64,000 bases of DNA from Gordonia terrae (GCF_001698225.1 NZ_CP016594.1:1984001-2048000), one strand, 5' to 3'. Positions 15,483 to 26,150 are shown, counted from the first letter of the stretch. The notes: generated by a model from the letters alone, not told the origin. A program made the numbers and translations.

Positions 15483-18400
15483 GTGGGCTGGGATCAAGGG
15501 CCTCCGACATGGTCGGAGATGGAGCGGGTGCTCGCGGGCCGAGCGCCCGGGAACGCCGACCGGCCAGGCACCGAATTCGGCCCCGATCTCAGCGAATGGG
15601 CACCGTTTCCCGGCGACGGGGGTGACAGTCCGGCGTGGTCGCGCAAGCGCGGCGCCTATCAGGCCGAGGACATCTCCCGTGGTTCCTCGGCGGTGTCCTA
15701 CGCCGAACTCCACGCGCACAGTTCGTACAGCTTCCTCGACGGTGCGTCGATGCCGGAAGAGCTGGTCGAGGAGGCGCAACGACTCGGTCTCCGCGCCCTG
15801 GCCGTCACCGATCACGACGGGTTCTACGGCATCGTGCGCTTCGCCGAGGCGGCCCGCGAGTTCGAGATGCCGACGGTCTTCGGCGCCGAGTTGTCGCTGG
15901 AGCCCGACGTCGCTCGGACGGGTCAGAACGATCCGCCGGGAGAGCATCTGCTGGTCCTCGCCCGGGACGGTGAGGGCTATCGGCGCCTGTCCCGGACCAT
16001 CGCCGCCGCGCACATGGTCGCCGGGGAGAAGGGGCTGCTCCGCTACGACCGCGACGCCCTGGCCGGTGCCGGTGGCGGGCACTGGCTCATCCTCACCGGG
16101 TGCCGGAAGGGTGCTCTGCGCCGCGCCCTCGATCGCGGCGGCATCCCGGCTGCCGAGCAGGCGCTGCGGGAACTGATCGAGACCTACGGCCACGGCAACG
16201 TCGTCGTCGAGCTGACCGCGCAGGGCATGGCCGACGACGACGAACGCAATGCGGTGCTCGCCGGCCTCGCCGCCGGTGCGGGCGTGCCGACCGTCGCCAC
16301 CACCGGCGCCCATTTCGCCGCGCCGCGACGCCGGCGGCTGGCGATGGCGATGGCCGCCGTTCGGGCCCGCACCGACATCGACACCATCTCGGGGTGGATG
16401 CCCGGGGTCGCCGGAGCGCACCTGCGCAGCGGTGACGAGATGGCCCGCCTGCTGCCCGCGCATCCCGATGCCATCGACAACGCGGTGAACATCGCCGCGG
16501 ACTGCGCATTCCATCTGGGCCTCATCGCGCCGCAGTTGCCGCCGTTCGACGTCCCCGACGGTCACACCGAGGCGAGCTGGTTGCGCGAACTCACCATGAC
16601 CCGGGCACGCCGCCGGTACGGCACTCCGGCTGAACATCCGCAGGCCTACCGGCAGATCGAGCACGAACTCGCGATCATCGAGACGCTCACGTTCCCCGGC
16701 TACTTCCTCGTCGTCGCCGACATCGTCGACTACTGCAAGGACAACGACATCCTGTGCCAGGGTCGGGGGAGCGCGGCCAACTCGGCCGTCTGCTACGCCC
16801 TCGGCATCACCAACGTCGACCCGGTCGCCAACACGCTGCTCTTCGAACGGTTCCTGGCCCCCGAGCGCGACGGGCCGCCCGACATCGACATCGACATCGA
16901 ATCCGACCGACGCGAGGAGGCCATCCAGTACGTCTACCGCCGCTACACCCGGGAGCGCAGCGCGCAGGTCGCCAACGTCATCACCTACCGAGGGAAGTCG
17001 GCGATCCGGGACATGGCCCGGGCGCTCGGCTATGCGCCGGGCCAGCAGGACGCCTGGGCCAAGATGCCCGACACGGCACCGACCGACGTCGCCGAGCTGG
17101 CCGGCGAGATCCTCGGGATGCCACGGCATCTGGGTATCCACTCCGGCGGCATGGTGATCTGCGACCGGCCGATCGCCGATGTCTGCCCCACGGAGTGGGC
17201 GCGGATGGAGAACCGCAGCGTCCTGCAGTGGGACAAGGACGACTGCGCCGCCATCGGGCTGGTCAAGTTCGACATGCTGGGCCTCGGCATGCTCTCCGCG
17301 CTGCACTACGCGATCGATCTGGTCGCCGAACACAAGGGGATCGACGTCGACCTGGCCACCCTCGACCTCGGTGAACCGGCAGTGTACGAGATGCTCTGTC
17401 GCGCAGACTCGGTCGGCGTGTTCCAGGTGGAGTCACGTGCGCAGATGGCCACGCTCCCGCGGTTGAAGCCGCGCTGCTTCTACGACCTCGTCGTCGAGGT
17501 GGCACTGATCCGTCCCGGCCCCATCCAGGGCGGCTCGGTGCATCCGTTCATCAAGCGGCGCAACGGGGAAGAGCCGGTGACGGTCGAGCATCCGTCGATG
17601 AGCAAGGCGCTCGAACGCACTCTGGGAGTGCCGCTGTTCCAGGAACAGCTGATGCAGCTGGCCGTCGACGTGGCCGGCTTCGACGCCTCCGAGGCAGATC
17701 AGCTGCGCCGGGCGATGGGATCCAAACGGTCGCCGGAGAAGATGGAACGTCTGCGGCAACGCTTCTACGAGGGGATGGAGAACCTGCACGGCATCACCGG
17801 GGACATCGCCGACCGCATCTTCGAGAAGATGGCAGCGTTCGCCAATTTCGGTTTCCCGGAGAGTCATTCGCAGAGTTTCGCGTCACTGGTGTTCTACTCG
17901 TCGTGGTTCAAGCTGCATCATCCGGCGGCATTCTGCGCCGCGTTGCTGCGGGCTCAGCCGATGGGCTTCTACTCGCCGCAGACCCTGGTGGCCGACGCCC
18001 GGCGGCACGGCGTCGCGATCCATCGTCCCGACATCAATGCCTCACTCGCGCACGCCACCCTGGAGAACGAGGGTCTCGACGTCCGGTTGGGTCTCGACGG
18101 GGTGCGCGGGGTCGGGGAGGAGGCGGCGCAGCGCATCGTCGAACGGCGGTCCGACGGCCCGTACCTCGACATCACCGATCTCTCTCGCCGCGCCGGGCTG
18201 ACGACCAAGGAACTCGAGGGACTCGCCGGCGCCGGCGCCTTCGACGGGTTCGGCCTCAGCCGGCGCCAGGCCCTGTGGGAGGCGGGGGCCGCCGCGACGG
18301 TGCGTGATGATCAGTTGGCCCTGGAGTCGGCGCAGGCGACCCCCACACTCCCGGGACTGTCCGACGTCGAACTCGCGGCCACCGACGCCTGGGCCACCGG

Positions 18401-18770
18401 GATCACACCCACGTCGTACCCGACGCAGTTCCTGCGCCCCCGGCTCGACGCGATGGGCGTGCTGGCCGCCGACCGACTGCTGTCGGTGCCCGACGGTTCG
18501 CGGGTGCTGATAGGTGGTGCGGTGACCCACCGCCAACGACCCGCCACCGCGTCCGGGGTGACCTTCATCAACCTCGAGGACGAGACCGGGATGGTCAACG
18601 TGGTGTGCTCGGTCGGCCTGTGGGCGCGGTACCGTGTACTCGCCCAGACGGCGCCCGCACTGCTGGTCCGCGGACGGGTGCAGAACGCCGAAGGTGCTGT
18701 GACCGTCGTCGCAGATCGTCTGCAACGCATGGATCTTCGGGTGGGAAGTAGATCCAGGGACTGGCAGTAG
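15483..18770 (+). CDS. dnaE2: DnaE2, error-prone DNA polymerase III alpha subunit
   Basis: 1095 residues, the usual DnaE2 length. An N-terminal extension starts MGWDQGPPTWSEMERVL, as in M. tuberculosis DnaE2. The PHP domain follows (ELHAHSSYSFLDGAS), then the polymerase core with the catalytic aspartates in PPDIDIDIE (467-471), GRGSAANSAVCY, and FANFGFPESHSQSFA in the helix-hairpin region, and a C-terminal OB domain (VLIGGAVTHRQRPATASGVTFINLEDE). It is the polymerase of the SOS mutasome with ImuA'/ImuB. Start: GTG 15483, supported by homology. There is no Shine-Dalgarno sequence, consistent with a leaderless transcript from the LexA-controlled promoter. Confidence 0.97.
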   Translation: MGWDQGPPTWSEMERVLAGRAPGNADRPGTEFGPDLSEWAPFPGDGGDSPAWSRKRGAYQAEDISRGSSAVSYAELHAHSSYSFLDGASMPEELVEEAQRLGLRALAVTDHDGFYGIVRFAEAAREFEMPTVFGAELSLEPDVARTGQNDPPGEHLLVLARDGEGYRRLSRTIAAAHMVAGEKGLLRYDRDALAGAGGGHWLILTGCRKGALRRALDRGGIPAAEQALRELIETYGHGNVVVELTAQGMADDDERNAVLAGLAAGAGVPTVATTGAHFAAPRRRRLAMAMAAVRARTDIDTISGWMPGVAGAHLRSGDEMARLLPAHPDAIDNAVNIAADCAFHLGLIAPQLPPFDVPDGHTEASWLRELTMTRARRRYGTPAEHPQAYRQIEHELAIIETLTFPGYFLVVADIVDYCKDNDILCQGRGSAANSAVCYALGITNVDPVANTLLFERFLAPERDGPPDIDIDIESDRREEAIQYVYRRYTRERSAQVANVITYRGKSAIRDMARALGYAPGQQDAWAKMPDTAPTDVAELAGEILGMPRHLGIHSGGMVICDRPIADVCPTEWARMENRSVLQWDKDDCAAIGLVKFDMLGLGMLSALHYAIDLVAEHKGIDVDLATLDLGEPAVYEMLCRADSVGVFQVESRAQMATLPRLKPRCFYDLVVEVALIRPGPIQGGSVHPFIKRRNGEEPVTVEHPSMSKALERTLGVPLFQEQLMQLAVDVAGFDASEADQLRRAMGSKRSPEKMERLRQRFYEGMENLHGITGDIADRIFEKMAAFANFGFPESHSQSFASLVFYSSWFKLHHPAAFCAALLRAQPMGFYSPQTLVADARRHGVAIHRPDINASLAHATLENEGLDVRLGLDGVRGVGEEAAQRIVERRSDGPYLDITDLSRRAGLTTKELEGLAGAGAFDGFGLSRRQALWEAGAAATVRDDQLALESAQATPTLPGLSDVELAATDAWATGITPTSYPTQFLRPRLDAMGVLAADRLLSVPDGSRVLIGGAVTHRQRPATASGVTFINLEDETGMVNVVCSVGLWARYRVLAQTAPALLVRGRVQNAEGAVTVVADRLQRMDLRVGSRSRDWQ

Positions 18771-18798
18771 TGCTCGAGCAGAATCAGGGAAAGAGTCG

Positions 18799-19026
18799 AT
18801 GCCGCAACAGGTCGTGGTGACCGTCAAACCGAAGAGCAGCAAGGGCCCGTTGGTCGAGACGGGGCCCGACGGCGCGATCACCGTCTACGTCCGCGAGCCT
18901 GCAACGGAGGGCCGGGCGAACAAGGCGGTCTCCGAACTGCTCGCCGCTCACCTCGGGGTTCCGAAGAGCAAGATCGCGCTCATCGGCGGCGCCACGGCAC
19001 GAACCAAGCGCTATCGCGTCGGCTGA
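18799..19026 (+). CDS. DUF167/YggU (UPF0235) family protein
   Basis: 75 residues with the family core VTVKPKSSKGP, ITVYVREPATEGRANKAV and SKIALIGGATARTKRYRV. A small soluble alpha/beta protein of unknown role, found widely in bacteria. GGGAAAG lies about 6 nt upstream of the ATG. It starts 28 bp after dnaE2, so it may be transcribed with it, though the family is not known as an SOS gene. Confidence 0.85.
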   Translation: MPQQVVVTVKPKSSKGPLVETGPDGAITVYVREPATEGRANKAVSELLAAHLGVPKSKIALIGGATARTKRYRVG

Positions 19027-19028
19027 TC

Positions 19029-19493
19029 CTAGACAGCACCGGAAAAGCCGTGCTGTCGCCACGCCTCGTACACCACGATGCTCGCGGCGTTGGCCAGGTT
19101 GTGGGAACGACGACCGGCGAGCATGGGGATGCGCACCCGGTCGGTGACCTCGGGTTCGTCGAGGACCTCCGCGGGCAACCCGGTCGGTTCCGGGCCGAAC
19201 AGCAGCACGTCACCGGGCCGGTAGTCGACGTCGGTGTGGTACCGCTCGGCGTGGGCGGTGAACGCGAACACCCGCTCCGGCTTCAGCGTCGTCCAGGCGG
19301 TCACCAGGTTGGGATGAACCGTGACGTTGGCCATCTCGTGGTAGTCGAGTCCCGCGCGTTTCACCTGCGCGTCGGACATGGAGAAACCGAGCGGTTCGAT
19401 GAGGTGGAGCTCGCACCCCGTGTTGGCGGCCAGCCGGATCGCATTGCCCGTGTTCGGCGGGATGCACGGCTGGTAGAACATGATTCGGAACAT
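19029..19493 (-). CDS. trmL: SpoU-family tRNA 2'-O-methyltransferase (TrmL-like)
   Basis: 154 residues, the same length as M. tuberculosis SpoU (Rv3366). SPOUT motifs are CIPPNTGNAIRLAANTG, LLFGPEPTGLP and IPMLAGRRSHNLANAASIVVYE, which form the knotted SAM site. By family it methylates the 2'-hydroxyl of the wobble nucleotide 34 in tRNA-Leu; substrate is inferred. ATG 19493 gives the standard N-terminus (MFRIMFYQP); ATG 19481 (MFYQP) is an alternative. Converges with the DUF167 gene with a 2-bp gap. Confidence 0.9.
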   Translation of the reverse strand: MFRIMFYQPCIPPNTGNAIRLAANTGCELHLIEPLGFSMSDAQVKRAGLDYHEMANVTVHPNLVTAWTTLKPERVFAFTAHAERYHTDVDYRPGDVLLFGPEPTGLPAEVLDEPEVTDRVRIPMLAGRRSHNLANAASIVVYEAWRQHGFSGAV

Positions 19494-19548
19494 GATGGTG
19501 TCAGCGTAGTCGGTGCCGTACGACGCGGATCCCACTCGATCCCGCCCC

Positions 19549-20490
19549 TCACACCGCCAATGCGGTGTTGGCCCCGCACAGCACGATGCACAGCGTCGAA
19601 TCGGGTTGCGGCCGAATCTGTCCCGAGGTCACACCGGCGACGGCCGTGGCGGTACCGTGTTCGACGAGGATGCGATGGGAGTCCCAGAGCATCCGTCGCG
19701 CCGCGATGATCTGGTCGTCGGTCACGATTATGCTGCGGACGGCGGGGTTCTCGGCGACGGCATTCCAGCACAGGTCGCCGACCCGGGTCGCGCCGAGAGA
19801 GTCGGCGGCCACGCTCTCCAGTTCGACGGGCACGGGCGTCCCTGCGGCGAGTGCCTGGTGCAGGCACGAGGCACCGAGCGGTTCGACGCCGACGAGGTGA
19901 TCGCCCGGGCGTAGCGTCGCGGCGAGGCCGGCCAGCAGTCCGCCACCGCCGACACAGACGACGGTCGTGAGTGGCCCGGGCACGTCGTCGATGAGCTCGA
20001 GACCGATCGTGCCCGCGCCGGCGACGATGTCCGGTAGATCGTAGGCGTGGAGCGCCAGTGCGCCCGTCTGGTCTGCGAGCTCCTCGGCCGCATCGGCGGC
20101 CTCGGAGTAGCGCCGTCCGATGAGATGCACCCGCGCACCCGCGGCGCGCAGCGCGTCGATCTTGACCGGCGGTGCCGTCTCGGGGATGACCACGGTGACC
20201 GGGACGCCGACGATCCGCGCCGCGACCGTCGCGCCGATCGCGGCATTGCCGCCGGAGGCGACGAGCACACCGGCGTCGGTCAGAATCCCCTGGTCGCGGG
20301 CATGCAGGGTCGCCCACAGACTGCCCCGCGGTTTGAAACACCCGCCGAGCTGGGTGTACTCGAGTTTGAGGGCCACGTCGACCGGGCCGTCGACGGTGTC
20401 GATGACCGTGCGCAGCATCGGCGTGCGTCGGAGATGGGGACTGATCGCCGCGCAGGCGAGGTCGACGTCGACGGGCACCACGGTCACCAC
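19549..20490 (-). CDS. Threonine/serine dehydratase-like PLP enzyme (fold type II)
   Basis: 313 residues of the tryptophan-synthase-beta superfamily. The PLP lysine is in [17 protein letters not shown] contacts the cofactor carboxylate, and the phosphate loop is [10 protein letters not shown]. Catabolic threonine or serine ammonia-lyase is the most likely activity (keto acid plus ammonia). There is no ACT regulatory domain. The start is a GTG at 20490 or 20487 without a strong ribosome binding site, 75 bp from the divergent folD. Near-neighbour racemases share this fold, so the exact substrate is uncertain. Confidence 0.83.
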   Translation of the reverse strand: MVTVVPVDVDLACAAISPHLRRTPMLRTVIDTVDGPVDVALKLEYTQLGGCFKPRGSLWATLHARDQGILTDAGVLVASGGNAAIGATVAARIVGVPVTVVIPETAPPVKIDALRAAGARVHLIGRRYSEAADAAEELADQTGALALHAYDLPDIVAGAGTIGLELIDDVPGPLTTVVCVGGGGLLAGLAATLRPGDHLVGVEPLGASCLHQALAAGTPVPVELESVAADSLGATRVGDLCWNAVAENPAVRSIIVTDDQIIAARRMLWDSHRILVEHGTATAVAGVTSGQIRPQPDSTLCIVLCGANTALAV

Positions 20491-20565
20491 CCCGACCCTA
20501 GTGGTGCAGGACCCATCCGTCCGTCGATGACGGATTACCCGGGCACGAGTGGAAGAATGTCGGGC

Positions 20566-21441
20566 GTGACCGCGATACGACTCGATGGGAAGACCACGCG
20601 CGACGAGATCTTCGCTGATCTGGCCGAACGGGTGGAGAAGCTCCGGCTGGCGGGTGTCACCCCTGGTCTCGGCACCGTTCTGGTCGGCGATGACCCGGGT
20701 TCGCACTCCTACGTCAAGGGCAAGCACGCCGACTGCGCGCGCATCGGCGTCGCCTCGATCCGCAAGGATCTCCCGGCCGACGCCACGACCGAACAGCTCA
20801 ACGCCGCGATCGACGAACTCAACGCGGACCCGGCCTGCACCGGCTACATCGTGCAGTTGCCGCTGCCCCGGCACCTCGACGAGAACGCCGCGCTCGAGCG
20901 GATCGATCCGCTCAAGGACGCCGACGGACTCCACCCGATCAACCTCGGGCGGCTGGTCCTGGGCAAGGAATCGACGCTGCCCTGCACCCCGCGCGGCGTC
21001 ATCCACCTGCTGCGCCGCTACGACGTCCCGCTGGCCGGAGCCCGGGTCACCGTCGTCGGGCGCGGCGTCACCATCGGCAGGCCCATCGGTCTGCTCCTCA
21101 CCCGCCGCAGCGAGAACGCCACGGTCACCCTGTGCCACACCGGGACCACCGATCTCGCGTCCGAGATCGAACGCGCCGACATCGTGGTCGCCGCCGCGGG
21201 TGTGCCGCACCTCATCACCGCGGACATGGTCAAGCCAGGTGCCGCGGTGGTCGACGTGGGGGTCAGCCGCACCGACGAGGGTCGTCTCGTCGGCGACGTA
21301 CACCCCGACGTCTGGGACGTCGCCGGCCACGTGTCACCGAACCCCGGCGGCGTGGGACCGCTGACGCGAGCGTTCCTGCTCGTCAACGTTGTCGAACGCG
21401 CGGAGCAGACGCTCGCCTCCGGGGGTGGCGGCGACGCGTGA
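20566..21441 (+). CDS. folD: FolD, methylenetetrahydrofolate dehydrogenase/cyclohydrolase
   Basis: 291 residues. Signatures: YVKGKHADC with the catalytic Lys, [14 protein letters not shown] loop [12 protein letters not shown], and [13 protein letters not shown]. Interconverts 5,10-methylene-THF and 10-formyl-THF for one-carbon metabolism. GTG 20566 is preferred over ATG 20557 because GGAAG (20551-20555) is 10 nt before the GTG but almost touches the ATG. The stop overlaps the following DUF3017 gene (GTGA), as in the folD-Rv3355c pair of M. tuberculosis. Confidence 0.96.
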   Translation: MTAIRLDGKTTRDEIFADLAERVEKLRLAGVTPGLGTVLVGDDPGSHSYVKGKHADCARIGVASIRKDLPADATTEQLNAAIDELNADPACTGYIVQLPLPRHLDENAALERIDPLKDADGLHPINLGRLVLGKESTLPCTPRGVIHLLRRYDVPLAGARVTVVGRGVTIGRPIGLLLTRRSENATVTLCHTGTTDLASEIERADIVVAAAGVPHLITADMVKPGAAVVDVGVSRTDEGRLVGDVHPDVWDVAGHVSPNPGGVGPLTRAFLLVNVVERAEQTLASGGGGDA

Positions 21442-21815
21442 CCCGAGACGAGCGCCCGAGTGAGTCCGCTCACTCCCAGCCGCGTGGTGTCGACAACTCC
21501 CGCCCGGGAGGCCGGACCCGCGCTTCCGCCGACCGCACCCGCCTTCGGGAGATGCTCGTCCAACTCCCGTATCTGCTGGTGATGGTGGGTGTGCTCGTTG
21601 CGGCACTGCTCGTGATGTTCGATCGCTGGCGGCGTGGGTCGTTCGTCTTCGGGGCGGCGCTGCTCGTCGGCGCCGTGCTACGAGCCTTCATTCCTTCGTC
21701 GCAAGCCGGGTTGCTGCAGGTCAGGGGTAAGACGTTCGACGTCACGGTGATGGCGACGGTCGGCGGTGTGATGCTGTGGCTGGCGGCGTCGATCGACTCC
21801 TTGGGCACGGATTGA
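21438..21815 (+). CDS. DUF3017 membrane protein
   Basis: 125 residues. A charged N-terminus is followed by three hydrophobic segments ([53 protein letters not shown]), as in the actinobacterial DUF3017 family (Rv3355c-like). Unknown function. The GTG start overlaps the folD stop by four bases, so it is translated in step with folD. The conserved pairing is suggestive, but no mechanistic link is known. Confidence 0.82.
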   Translation: MTRDERPSESAHSQPRGVDNSRPGGRTRASADRTRLREMLVQLPYLLVMVGVLVAALLVMFDRWRRGSFVFGAALLVGAVLRAFIPSSQAGLLQVRGKTFDVTVMATVGGVMLWLAASIDSLGTD

Positions 21816-21958
21816 TTACAATAGAGACCTGAGCGTGACCTGACGGCCAGTCGTCCGCTCGACCAGGCACTTTCCGCTGCCCTGCCGCAGACGCACCGAC
21901 CGCTGGAGTTTGTATTACCTCATCACCAACCGACGACACCGTGAGCGAAGTGACGTCC

Positions 21959-23560
21959 ATGGGCGTGTCAGCAGGTGCTGGCATGATCCACTACGTCCTC
22001 CTGACGCGTGACGATCTCGGTCGCAGTGTGGTCGACTCGCGCGTCATCGACGTCGACCCCACCGACGGTCTCGATGCCGCCGGCCGCGTCAACGCCGGGA
22101 TCGACGTGATGCTGACCGCGGCTCGCGAGTCCGCGACGAGGGTGGGACCCATCGGGGTGGCCGCACGCACGGGCAGTCAGCGCCGACAACTGCGTTCGAG
22201 GGGCAGCGGCCCCCGCCGCCAGGTCCGCCTCGCCGGCGAGGACGAGGCCGTTCTGGCCTACCTCGCCGACACCGGGGAGGTCGACCGCTTCACCGCCGCG
22301 GTCGTCGTCGACTGCGGCGACACCGGTATGTCTCTCTACACCGTCGACCCCCGCGAGGGCCGGATCGGCAATCCCGAACACTCGACGGTTCTGAGCGGCC
22401 GTCGCCTGGACCGATCCATCGTCGACCAGCTGACCGCGGACAACCCGGCCCTCGGTGAAGCCGGCCGCACCCGGGCCGATCGCAGCGAGTTGCGCAGCGC
22501 CTGCCGGACCGCGAAGGAAGAGATCTCCTACGGCGGGACTTCGTCCGCGGCCGAGTCCGTGGTGGCGGTCTCGGCGGGCGCGGGGCGCGTGACGCTGTCG
22601 GCGGCGCATGTCGAGCAGGCGATCGAGCCGATGATCCGGGACGCGAGAGAGGTGTTCACCCGGTACATCGACGCCGCACGATCGCGCGGCGTACGGCCGG
22701 ACGCAGTGATCTTCATCGGCGGCCTCGCCAACCTTCCCGCGGTGCGCACGATCGCATCTGGGCATGATCTGGAAGTTGTCGGTCCGACCGCTCCGGAATT
22801 GGTCGTGGCCACCGGCGCAGCCCTGCTTGCACTCCAGAGTTATTCGGGCGCAGCGCGTCTGGCGTTCATCGGCGGCAAACCGCAACGTGAGTGGCTCTCC
22901 GCGACACCCATCGCGGTCGCCGGAGCCGTCATCGCCGCCACGCTCATGACGATCTACGCGGTGAGCTCGTCATTCGCGGATCGTCCGGCCGTTGATCCGC
23001 AGCCCTCGGTCAGCAGCAGCGTGCCACCGGCCGCGGCGACCAGTGACAGCGACCCGCCGGTCGCCCCGAGACCCCCCTCGCAGCCGATCACCCGGATTCC
23101 GGATGAGCCCGTCGAGCCGACCGTCGTGGCCCCTGTCCCGACCCAACAGCCCGTGCCGCAGACCGGCTGGAACGATCCGCCGGCCTGGGCGACCACGGAG
23201 TTGCCGCCGACGCGCCCGTCGACGAGCACCAGCACCCGCACGCTGTCGCCGTTCCCGTGGCCGGAGTTGCCGTTCCCGCCCGGATCGACGCCGACGATCC
23301 CGCCGGAACTGTTGCCGCCGGGTTTCCTCCCGCCGAGCGCCGCGCCCACGCCTCCGCCTCCGACGTATACGACGCCGACGCCGGAGTCTCCGCGCACCGG
23401 TTCGGCACGGCCGAGCAGCACGCGCGCCCAGGGGGAGACCCAGGCGCCGTCGGTGCCCGACTCAGGGCGGCCCGCTGATCGGGGCGGGGAGTCGGCACCG
23501 CAGATCCCGCCGTCGCCTCAGCCCAGCAGTCCGGTGCCCACGGTTCCCGCGCCGCGCTGA
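21959..23560 (+). CDS. Hsp70/actin-fold membrane protein with proline-rich exterior tail
   Basis: 533 residues. The N-terminal 300 or so form a degenerate Hsp70-like ATPase domain: VVVDCGDTGMSLYTVD (phosphate 1-like), ACRTAKEEIS, and PDAVIFIGGLANLPAVR. A single transmembrane helix follows at about residues 312-338 (ATPIAVAGAVIAATLMTIYAV), then a roughly 190-residue Pro/Ser/Thr-rich tail outside the membrane. Similar proteins occur in mycolic-acid bacteria without assigned function. ATG 21959 is chosen for its clean N-terminus; GTG 21941 in frame is an alternative, and neither has a clear ribosome binding site. A TACAAT hexamer at 21826-21831, just after the DUF3017 stop, could be its -10. Confidence 0.7.
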   Translation: MGVSAGAGMIHYVLLTRDDLGRSVVDSRVIDVDPTDGLDAAGRVNAGIDVMLTAARESATRVGPIGVAARTGSQRRQLRSRGSGPRRQVRLAGEDEAVLAYLADTGEVDRFTAAVVVDCGDTGMSLYTVDPREGRIGNPEHSTVLSGRRLDRSIVDQLTADNPALGEAGRTRADRSELRSACRTAKEEISYGGTSSAAESVVAVSAGAGRVTLSAAHVEQAIEPMIRDAREVFTRYIDAARSRGVRPDAVIFIGGLANLPAVRTIASGHDLEVVGPTAPELVVATGAALLALQSYSGAARLAFIGGKPQREWLSATPIAVAGAVIAATLMTIYAVSSSFADRPAVDPQPSVSSSVPPAAATSDSDPPVAPRPPSQPITRIPDEPVEPTVVAPVPTQQPVPQTGWNDPPAWATTELPPTRPSTSTSTRTLSPFPWPELPFPPGSTPTIPPELLPPGFLPPSAAPTPPPPTYTTPTPESPRTGSARPSSTRAQGETQAPSVPDSGRPADRGGESAPQIPPSPQPSSPVPTVPAPR

Positions 23561-23593
23561 CGAGAGGTCGCCGACGGCCGGATCGGGACGCCC

Positions 23594-24742
23594 TCAGGCG
23601 TCGCGTCGCGCGAGTTCGACTGTGCGCTTGAGTAGATCGCTGATGGCGTCGAACTCGGTCAGGAAGCCGTCGTGACCGGTGTCGGAGTGGACGACCTGGA
23701 GGCCGCCGACGCAGTTGCCCAGCTCCTCGGCGAGTTCGACCTGGAGCCGGATCGGGTAGAGGCGGTCGGAGTCGATTCCCCCGACGATCACCGGAACGGT
23801 GCATGCGTTGAGCGCCTTGGCGACTCCGCCGCGACCGCGCCCGACATCGTGATGGTTGAGGACCTCGGTGAGGACGACGTAGCTCGCCGGGTCGAAGCGC
23901 GACATCAGCTTCGACGCCTGATGGTCGAGGTAGCTCTGCACCGCGTAGCGCCCGCCGGTCAGCGGATTCTCGTCGCCCTGGGCGTCGTTCGCGAATCGGC
24001 TGTCGAGCTCGGGTTCGCTGCGGTACATGAGATGGGCGATTCGACGAGCGATTCCCATGCCCTGCAACGGGATTCGTCCAGTGCCGTGATAGTCGCCACC
24101 GCGCCAGTCCGGGTCGGCCTTGATCGCGGCGATCTGAGCGGACTGGATACCGATCTGGTCCGCGGTCGCGCGGGCGCCGACGGCGAGGACGAGTGCACTG
24201 CGCACCCGGTCGGGGTACTCGATGACCCACTCGAGGGCGCGCGCGCCACCCATCGACCCGCCGAGAACCGCACCGACGCTGGTGATTCCGAGGCGATCGA
24301 GGAGTGCCACCTCGGCGCGGACCTGGTCGAGGACGGTGATCTGTGGGAAACGCGAACCCCACGGACGGCCGTCGGGGGCGATGGAACCCGGGCCGGTGGA
24401 CCCCTTGCATCCCCCGAGGACGTTGGCAGAGATGACGCACCACTCGTCGGTGTCGATGGCCTGCCCGGGCCCGATCAACCCGTCCCACCATCCGGCCGAG
24501 TCGTGGTCGGCGTCGGCGGGGCCGGTGACATGCGAGTCACCCGTCAGCGCATGAAGAGTGAGGATCACGTTGTCGCGGGACGGCGACAACGTCCCCCAGC
24601 GCTGGAACGCCAGGGTGACGTCGTCGATCCGTGCTCCGCTGTCGAGAGGCAGCGACCCGATCGGGATGCCGACGAGTTCCCCGTCCGGGAGAGACTCCCA
24701 ATCGGGCTGATCAGACGCTGTCGCGTTCAGGTCGATACTCAC
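23594..24742 (-). CDS. metX: MetX, homoserine O-acetyltransferase
   Basis: 382 residues, alpha/beta-hydrolase fold. The nucleophile Ser is in [20 protein letters not shown] and [14 protein letters not shown] are MetX blocks; the catalytic Asp and His are in GIDSDRLYP and HSDTGHDGF. Transfers acetyl from acetyl-CoA to L-homoserine in the methionine pathway. The GTG start (24742) lies 22 bp after the metY stop. A TTG at 24748 is possible, with GAGG just upstream. Second gene of the operon governed by the SAM-IV riboswitch. Confidence 0.95.
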   Translation of the reverse strand: MSIDLNATASDQPDWESLPDGELVGIPIGSLPLDSGARIDDVTLAFQRWGTLSPSRDNVILTLHALTGDSHVTGPADADHDSAGWWDGLIGPGQAIDTDEWCVISANVLGGCKGSTGPGSIAPDGRPWGSRFPQITVLDQVRAEVALLDRLGITSVGAVLGGSMGGARALEWVIEYPDRVRSALVLAVGARATADQIGIQSAQIAAIKADPDWRGGDYHGTGRIPLQGMGIARRIAHLMYRSEPELDSRFANDAQGDENPLTGGRYAVQSYLDHQASKLMSRFDPASYVVLTEVLNHHDVGRGRGGVAKALNACTVPVIVGGIDSDRLYPIRLQVELAEELGNCVGGLQVVHSDTGHDGFLTEFDAISDLLKRTVELARRDA

Positions 24743-24764
24743 CGACAAAGCTGCCTCACCTGTT

Positions 24765-26102
24765 TCACTTGGCCGCCGCGAATCCCTGTTCGAGGTCGGC
24801 CAGGATGTCGTCGATTCCCTCGATGCCCACGGCCAGTCGGACCAGTCCGGGGGTCACGCCCGCGGCGAGTTGCTCCTCGGGGGTCAACTGACTGTGCGTG
24901 GTCGAGGCCGGGTGGATCACCAGCGAGCGCACGTCGCCGATGTTGGCGACGTGGCTGTGCAGGCTGAGCGCGTCGACGAACCTCTTGCCGGCGTCCACGC
25001 CGCCGGTGATCTCGAAGGCGATGATCGCGCCCTGACCCTTGGGGGCCAGTTCCTGGCCGCGCTTGTACCAGGGGGAGGACTCCAGGCCGGCGTACGCCAC
25101 CGACTCGACCTGGCCGTGTCCCTCGAGGAAGGCGGCGACCTTCTGCGCGTTGGCGACATGGCGCTCGATGCGCAGGCTCAGGGTCTCCAAACCCTGCGCG
25201 AGCAGGAACGCGTTGAACGGCGCGATGGCCGCACCCGTGTCACGCAACCACTGCACGCGGGCCTTGAGTGCGAACGCGGGCGCCCCGAGGTCGGCGAAGA
25301 CCGCGCCGTGGTAGCTGGGGTCCGGGGTGGTGAAACCGGGGAACAGGTCTTTCCCGTCGCGCTGGACACGCCAGTCGAAGGTCCCGCCGTCGACGATGAC
25401 GCCGCCGATCGCCGTGCCGTGGCCGCCAATGTACTTGGTGGCCGAATGCACGACGATGTCGGCCCCGTGGGCCAGCGGATTGATCAGGTACGGCGTGGCG
25501 ACCGTGTTGTCGATGATCAGCGGTACGCCGTTGCGGTGGGCGACCTCCGAGATGCCGGGGATGTCCAGGATCTCGTTGTTGGGGTTGGAGATCGACTCAC
25601 CGAAGAACGCGCGGGTGTTGTCCTTGACCGCGGCCTGCCACGACGCCGGATCCTCGGGATCGTCGACGAACGTGACCTCGACGCCCAGCTTCGGCAGCGT
25701 GTAATGGAAGAGATTGAAGGTGCCGCCGTACAGGCGCGGGCTCGACACCACGTGGCCGCCGGTCTCGACGATGTTGAGGATCGCGTAGGTCTCCGCGGCC
25801 TGGCCCGATGCCACGAGCAGCGCGGCGACGCCACCCTCGAGTGCGGCGATCCGCTGCTCGACGGCATCCTGGGTCGGATTCATGATGCGGGTGTAGATGT
25901 TGCCCGGCTCGGCGAGCCCGAAGAGGTTCGCGGCGTGCTGTGTGTCGTTGAAGACGTACGACGTCGTCTGGTAGATCGGCAGCGCCCGCGCGTTCGTCAC
26001 CGCATCGGCGGCCTGTCCGGCGTGGATCTGCTTGGTCTCGAAGCTCCAGTTGTCCACTGGGGAGGTGCCGTCGGCGGAAGTGCCGTCAGGGGCATCAGAC
26101 AT
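24765..26102 (-). CDS. metY: MetY, O-acetylhomoserine sulfhydrylase
   Basis: 445 residues of the Cys/Met-metabolism PLP family. Blocks: [30 protein letters not shown], the PLP lysine in [11 protein letters not shown], and [14 protein letters not shown] near the C-terminus. Converts O-acetyl-homoserine and sulfide to homocysteine. M. tuberculosis calls this gene metC (Rv3340). The ATG at 26102 has a weak AGAAAG about 10 nt upstream and lies about 60 nt after the 3' end of a SAM-IV aptamer, so its expression should fall when S-adenosylmethionine is abundant. Confidence 0.95.
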   Translation of the reverse strand: MSDAPDGTSADGTSPVDNWSFETKQIHAGQAADAVTNARALPIYQTTSYVFNDTQHAANLFGLAEPGNIYTRIMNPTQDAVEQRIAALEGGVAALLVASGQAAETYAILNIVETGGHVVSSPRLYGGTFNLFHYTLPKLGVEVTFVDDPEDPASWQAAVKDNTRAFFGESISNPNNEILDIPGISEVAHRNGVPLIIDNTVATPYLINPLAHGADIVVHSATKYIGGHGTAIGGVIVDGGTFDWRVQRDGKDLFPGFTTPDPSYHGAVFADLGAPAFALKARVQWLRDTGAAIAPFNAFLLAQGLETLSLRIERHVANAQKVAAFLEGHGQVESVAYAGLESSPWYKRGQELAPKGQGAIIAFEITGGVDAGKRFVDALSLHSHVANIGDVRSLVIHPASTTHSQLTPEEQLAAGVTPGLVRLAVGIEGIDDILADLEQGFAAAK

Positions 26103-26150
26103 GGCGATTGATCACTTTCTACGGTCGGCAGGGCCAACTCGACCCTGGTG

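Noticed and set aside
14472..17333. Very long minus-strand open frame opposite nmtR, crotonase and dnaE2
   Set aside because: High-GC shadow of well-conserved genes; the translation is Arg/Pro/Gly/His-rich with no domain.
23587..23602. GACGCC-CTCA-GGCGTC hairpin at the end of metX
   Set aside because: Short 6-bp stem that includes the stop codon; too weak to call a terminator.
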